Assembly: GCA_028751875.1 (NCBI GenBank) | Contig: CM054140.1 | Location: 50,948,566-51,012,565 of the forward strand | Length of the DNA stretch: 64,000 nucleotides | Source: Rapana venosa | Lineage: Eukaryota > Mollusca > Gastropoda > Neogastropoda > Muricidae | Direction of reading: 5' to 3' | In this document: positions 60,150-64,000 of the stretch, piece by piece | Position numbering within the stretch: the stretch's first letter is position 1 | Layout of the letters: every line of letters starts with the position of its first letter | Notes under the pieces: generated by a model | What the model saw: the letters and a program-made list of their open reading frames with translations, nothing else | Databases searched by the model: none | What the model was told of the DNA's origin: nothing | Translations under genes and position numbers: made by a program

Positions 60150-60430
60150 CCATCCGTTCTTACCAGCACGAATGGTCTACTCTTCCGAAAGGCGGAACGG
60201 GTTTTAACGTGTGCGCAAGACGTTTTGCGTGCGTTCGCACACGAGGCCTCGGTTTGTACTGATAGTCTCCTTCAAGGAAGCGTAGTCAGTACTGATGTTA
60301 ACTCCAGGGGGGGGGGGGGGGGGGGAAATTTCCTGAACGGGGCATCTCGGAGTGGTTCGAAGTCGACTCAAACCCGAACGGGGGCAGATCACGAGCGCAA
60401 GCTCTAACCACTAGGCGATCCTGCCCGCGG
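60150..60430 (-). mobile_element. SINE-A, 5' two thirds
   Basis: On the + strand: CTACTCTTCCGAAAGGCGGA, ACGTTTTGCGTGCGTTCGCA, ACTGATGTTAACTCCAGGGG with an expanded G run of about 21, and CTCTAACCACTAGGCGATCC. These are the SINE-A body and head on the minus strand. The B-box region is disrupted by extra sequence and the 3' tail is missing. Confidence 0.8.
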
Positions 60431-60592
60431 ACGTGAATCCCTCCCTCTGGGGGGGCGGGGGCTTCCTCCCCCCCCCCCCCGCTTCTTGGGTTGGGTGGGG
60501 GGTCCGGCCTCGGGTTTTCCGCCGCGTGGGTGGCCGATGCGGGGCCAGGTTAGTCTCGGGGGGGTGGGGGTGGGGGGGGGGTGGGGGGGGGT

Positions 60593-60629
<37 letters not shown>

Positions 60630-60745
60630 CGGGGGGGGGGTGGGGGGGGGGGGGGGGGGGGCCCCCCCCGGGCTGGGGGTTGGGCCCCCCCACCCCCGGG
60701 GCAACCCCCCAAACCCCCAACCACTCTTCCTCCCCCGCACTTGTT

Positions 60746-60783
<38 letters not shown>

Positions 60784-61000
60784 TCCCCCCTTCCCCCCCC
60801 CTTTTTCCCCCCCCCCTTTTATTTTCCCCCCCCCTTTTGGGCCCCTTTGGGGGGGTTTCCCGGGTTTGGGCCCCCCTTTTTTTCCCCATTTCCCCCCCCC
60901 CCCCCCCCCCCCCCCCCCCCTTTTTTTTTTTTTTTCCCCCCCCCCCCCCCCTTAAAAATTTTTGGGGAGTTTAGGAAAAGGGGAATTTTTATCGGGGGGG
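60431..61000. repeat. G-run block then C-run block up to the gap
   Basis: 60560-60662 is nearly pure G and 60748-60780 and 60890-60950 are nearly pure C, with T runs. Consensus quality is doubtful and no protein is called. Confidence 0.8.
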
Positions 61001-61500
61001 NNNNNNNNNNNNNNNNNNNNNNNNNNNNNNNNNNNNNNNNNNNNNNNNNNNNNNNNNNNNNNNNNNNNNNNNNNNNNNNNNNNNNNNNNNNNNNNNNNNN
61101 NNNNNNNNNNNNNNNNNNNNNNNNNNNNNNNNNNNNNNNNNNNNNNNNNNNNNNNNNNNNNNNNNNNNNNNNNNNNNNNNNNNNNNNNNNNNNNNNNNNN
61201 NNNNNNNNNNNNNNNNNNNNNNNNNNNNNNNNNNNNNNNNNNNNNNNNNNNNNNNNNNNNNNNNNNNNNNNNNNNNNNNNNNNNNNNNNNNNNNNNNNNN
61301 NNNNNNNNNNNNNNNNNNNNNNNNNNNNNNNNNNNNNNNNNNNNNNNNNNNNNNNNNNNNNNNNNNNNNNNNNNNNNNNNNNNNNNNNNNNNNNNNNNNN
61401 NNNNNNNNNNNNNNNNNNNNNNNNNNNNNNNNNNNNNNNNNNNNNNNNNNNNNNNNNNNNNNNNNNNNNNNNNNNNNNNNNNNNNNNNNNNNNNNNNNNN
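61001..61500. other. Assembly gap, 500 N
   Basis: Exactly 500 N. Low-complexity sequence on both sides probably caused the break. Reading frames drawn across it are meaningless. Confidence 0.99.
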
Positions 61501-62117
61501 AGGAGGAGGGTAGGAGGGGGGGTTTGGAGGAGGAGGAGTAGGAGGGGAGTAGGGGAGGAGGAGTAGGAGGAGGAGTAGGAGTAGGAGGGGGGGGAGTAGG
61601 GGAGGAGTAGGAGGGGGAGGAGGGGGGAGGAGGAGGATTTGTAGGAGGAGTAGGAGGAGGAGTAGGAGGGTAGGAGGAGGAGTAGGGGAGGAGAGGAGTA
61701 GGAGGAGGAGTGGGGAGTAGTAGAGGTAGGAGGATGAGGAGTAGGAGTAGGATTTAGTAGGAGGATGAGGAGTAGGAGTAGTAGTAATAGTAGGGGGAGT
61801 GGTAGGAGTAGGAGGAGTAGGAGGGGAGTAGGAGGAGGAGGAGTAGGAGGAGGAGTAGGAGTAGTAGGAGTAGGAGGATGAGGAGTAGGAGTAGGAGTTA
61901 GTAGGAGGATGAGGAGTAGGAGTTAGTAGTAGTGGGAGTAGTAGGAGTAGGAGTAGTAGTAATAGTAGGAGGAGTGGTAGGAGTAGGAGGAGTAGGAGGA
62001 GTAGTAGTAGTAGTAGTGGTAGTGGAAGTAGTAGTGGTAGTAGTAGTAGTAGTAGTGGTAGTGGTAGTAGTAGTAGTAGTAGCAGCAGTAGTAGTAGCAG
62101 TAGTAGCAGTAGAAGTG

Positions 62118-62175
<58 letters not shown>

Positions 62176-62232
62176 AAGCAGCAGCAGTAGTAGAAGCAGC
62201 AGTAGCAGCAGCAGTAGAAGCAGCATCAGTGG
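61501..62232. repeat. (AGG)n/(AGT)n trinucleotide array
   Basis: AGG-rich with GTAGGAGG words at 61501-61990, then AGT/GTA triplets at 61995-62175, then AGC/AGT triplets at 62176-62227. Poly-L, poly-V and poly-T frames are artefacts. Confidence 0.97.
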
Positions 62233-62690
62233 TGGTAACCATCACTAGCGTTATTAGCAGTTATTTGAGCAGTGTGCCTTCAGCGCCTGGGCTTTATCCC
62301 AGTTCTTGATGAAACCATTGACGCTAGGGAGCAACAGCAAAGTGAGAGGCTGTATGACCATTGGCTTTCCCACTCATGGAATTCCACTTGAGAGCTTAGT
62401 CTTTAGTGATCGACTATGACTCTCTGACTAGGAGGCTTGACTCGCACAGTCCTTATGTGCTGCAGCCCTGGGGGCTGGTTGGCCTTTGGAGAACATCTCC
62501 AACGCTGACTGTCCTTACGCCCACTTGGCCGAGAGAGTGGGGATGTACCGTGGGCAAGGCATCTCCATTATGATAAAAAAAAAAATGTCTGCCTCATTCT
62601 AGAAACAGCAGCTGTTTTGGAGGTCATCTTCGAACACAAGCTCATCGTCGAACACGACGGACAAACATATATTCGAGCAGTATCAACACC
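62233..62690 (+). repeat. Repeat X, copy 2
   Basis: Collinear with 46131-46560: ACCATTGACGCTAGGGAGCA, GGAGAACATCTCCAACGCTG, ACTGTCCTTACGCC, GCCGAGAGAGTGGG, GCAAGGCATCTCCATTATGA, AGCTGTTTTGGAGGTCATCT and GAACACGACGGACAAACATA. It has an extra CGAACACAAGCTCATCGT. Like copy 1, it lies just downstream of a large trinucleotide array. Confidence 0.85.
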
Positions 62691-62945
62691 ATAAACTTTG
62701 TAAGGATGTGTGAGGTGTTGTCGTTGTTGTTGTTGTTGCTGCTGCTGTTGTTGTTGTTGTTGCTGATGTGGTGGTGGTGGTGGTGGTGATGGTGGTGGTT
62801 GCGGCGGCAAGGGCGACGGCGGTGGTGGTGGTGGTATTGAGTGCGCTGCGTTGTGTTGTTGATGTGGTGGTGGTGGTGGTAGAGGTGGATGTGTGTGTGT
62901 TGTCTGTGTGCGCGTGTGCGCGCGCACGCACGCACGCACGCATGC
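62691..62945. repeat. (GTT)n/(GGT)n and GT/GC microsatellites
   Basis: GTT/GCT triplets at 62718-62765, GGT triplets at 62768-62890 with GGCGGC interruptions, and GTGCGCGCGCACGCACGC alternation at 62891-62945. Confidence 0.9.
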
Positions 62946-63334
62946 GTTTGTGTGTAATTCTGATCCGAAGTTATCCTGGCATGTTTTAACGACTAAGAGT
63001 CACAATAACTTTTCTTCCTTTTTCTTGTGTATTAGATTCCATTAATGCCTACCAAATTAATGATGTGCCTTCAGTGCTTCAGTTACTTCATAGGATACTT
63101 CAAGCATTGTTGACATGTGACTTTGACTTGACTTCATTCAATGCACACAAACTTAGATAAGTCATAATGACATTAACGAAGACAGATCATTGTGTAGAAG
63201 CTGTTCCGGTGAATTTATTTTTTTATAACGACCCAGACCAAAACCTTAAATCACTTGTTGATGTTAGCCAAGCCCTGCTATGACCTACATTCCTGAAAAA
63301 AGCTTAATTTTTCTTATATTTTATTTTATTATTT
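62946..63334. other. Unassigned sequence with TTGAC pentamers
   Basis: Ordinary complexity. TGTGACTTTGACTTGACTTC is at about 63116-63135, similar to the runs at 7019 and 13979. No gene recognised. Confidence 0.4.
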
Positions 63335-63672
63335 TATTTCGAGGATAATGGAATAAGCACTCAGGTGCTTTCTTTTAAAAAAAAAATCCTGTCCCTGTGT
63401 GTATGTAGTTGTGTAAGTTTGTCATCCGTTTCCACTGGCACACAATGGCCTACTCTTCCGGAAAAGCGGAACGGGTTTTAACGTGTGCGCAAGATGTTCT
63501 GCGTGCGTTCGCACACGGGACCTCAGTTTATAGTCTCATCCGAAAGACTCTTTTGGGAGAGTGGAGTCGGCACTGATGTTAACTCAAGAGGAAAAGTGCT
63601 CTTGAACAAGAATCGAACACGGGTCAGCAGATCACGAGCGCATCACGCTAACCCCCAGGTTATTCCGTACCC
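63335..63672 (-). mobile_element. SINE-A, nearly full length
   Basis: On the + strand: TTTCGAGGATAATGGAATAA, GCACTCAGGTGCTTTC, TTTCCACTGGCACACAATGG, CTACTCTTCCGGAAAAGCGG, ACGTGTGCGCAAGATGTTCT and TATAGTCTCATCCGAAAGAC. GCACTGATGTTAACTCAAGA, GAATCGAACACGGGTCAGCA and CACGCTAACCCCCAGGTTAT follow. This is SINE-A on the minus strand with a slightly decayed head (B box GTTCGATTC, A box altered). Confidence 0.9.
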
Positions 63673-64000
63673 CGATCGGTGGATCGGTGGTCTAAATGTC
63701 CGATGGTTTGATCCCCGTTTGAGGCCCAAACTTCCCCCCCCCCCCCCCTCCCCCCCCCCACATCCATAAGACCACTGAGTGGTTGTCTGGGTGATAGTCT
63801 TTCGGATGAGATACTAAATCCAGGTCCCGCGTGTTACACGTAGTTATTTAGCGCACGTAAAAGAACCCACGGCAACAAGAGAGTTGTCCCTGGCATAATT
63901 CTGTAGGGAAAAAAAAGCCAATCTGATAAGGAAACAAATACGGTTGCAGACAGGAAAAGAAAAGAAGTGTGGCGACGCGCTCTCCCCGAGGAGAGCAGCC
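63673..64000 (+). mobile_element. SINE-B, 5' part, cut by the window end
   Basis: The tRNA-like head GGATCGGTGGTCTAAATGTC then GATGGTTTGATCCCC contains degenerate A and B boxes. The body has a C-run expansion at 63735-63758, AGACCACTGAGTGGTTGTCT, the module AGTCTTTCGGATGAGATACT followed by AAATCCAGGTCCCGCGTG, and CGCACGTAAAAGAACCCACG. GCAACAAGAGAGTTGTCCCT, GGCATAATTCTGTAGGG and GGCGACGCGCTCTCCCCGAG then GAGAGCAGCC follow. I recall this order from SINEs common in gastropods. It starts directly at the 5' end of the opposing SINE-A, so the two are head to head. Confidence 0.85.

Noticed and set aside
60433..62226. 377- and 424-codon frames crossing 61001-61500
   Set aside because: They cross a gap of 500 N and are otherwise poly-Gly/Pro or poly-Leu from homopolymers and triplet repeats.

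Overview
The window is eukaryotic, intergenic and dominated by repeats. I see no complete protein-coding gene, no bacterial operon and no functional RNA gene. The repeats point to a marine mollusc, most likely a gastropod: modular tRNA-derived SINEs, L2/CR1-like and other non-LTR retrotransposons, and very abundant CA, GT, GA, TCTG, TTC and ACATAC arrays. The host assignment is an inference from repeat style. Two runs of exactly 500 N (36090-36589 and 61001-61500) are scaffold gaps.

Layout. 1-2455 holds a Rex1/CR1-like LINE fragment (+) next to a 5'-truncated L2-like LINE (-). 2456-16850 has mostly unassigned sequence, scattered SINE tails, GT/GA/CA microsatellites and two LINE fragments: 8746-9445 (+), and 10545-13080 (-) with endonuclease and reverse transcriptase parts. 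16855-41250 is the most striking block. It is an (ACATAC)n-like satellite interrupted at least six times, always in + orientation, by copies of one LINE family with an APE endonuclease, reverse transcriptase and RNase H. 41250-49900 is a mosaic of simple-sequence arrays: GA, GACA, AT, GT, a TCTG higher-order array, a 1.6-kb TTC array, and CT. It also holds a dispersed repeat (repeat X) and one candidate exon at 47757-48180. 49900-64000 contains SINEs of three families, a second L2-like LINE (-), G- and C-homopolymer blocks, the second gap, an AGG/AGT array and a second repeat X copy.

SINE families as named here. SINE-A has a tRNA-type head and a short stem-like AAAGCACATGAGTGCTTTT segment near its 3' end. 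SINE-B has a tRNA-type head, and one long copy runs off the right edge. SINE-C has a tRNA-like A box followed by a segment that matches the 3' half of 5S rRNA. A and B share a central module.

Quality caveat. Long stretches (about 9540-13700, 14620-15480, 27000-33960, 36590-41640, 56330-59320, 60420-61000) are full of inflated homopolymers and single-base indels, as in uncorrected long-read consensus. Many broken retrotransposon frames there may be assembly errors as well as real decay.

The nearest thing to an undescribed system is the 24-kb LINE/satellite composite, which suggests a retrotransposon that targets a hexanucleotide satellite. The second is the tRNA-5S chimeric SINE-C.
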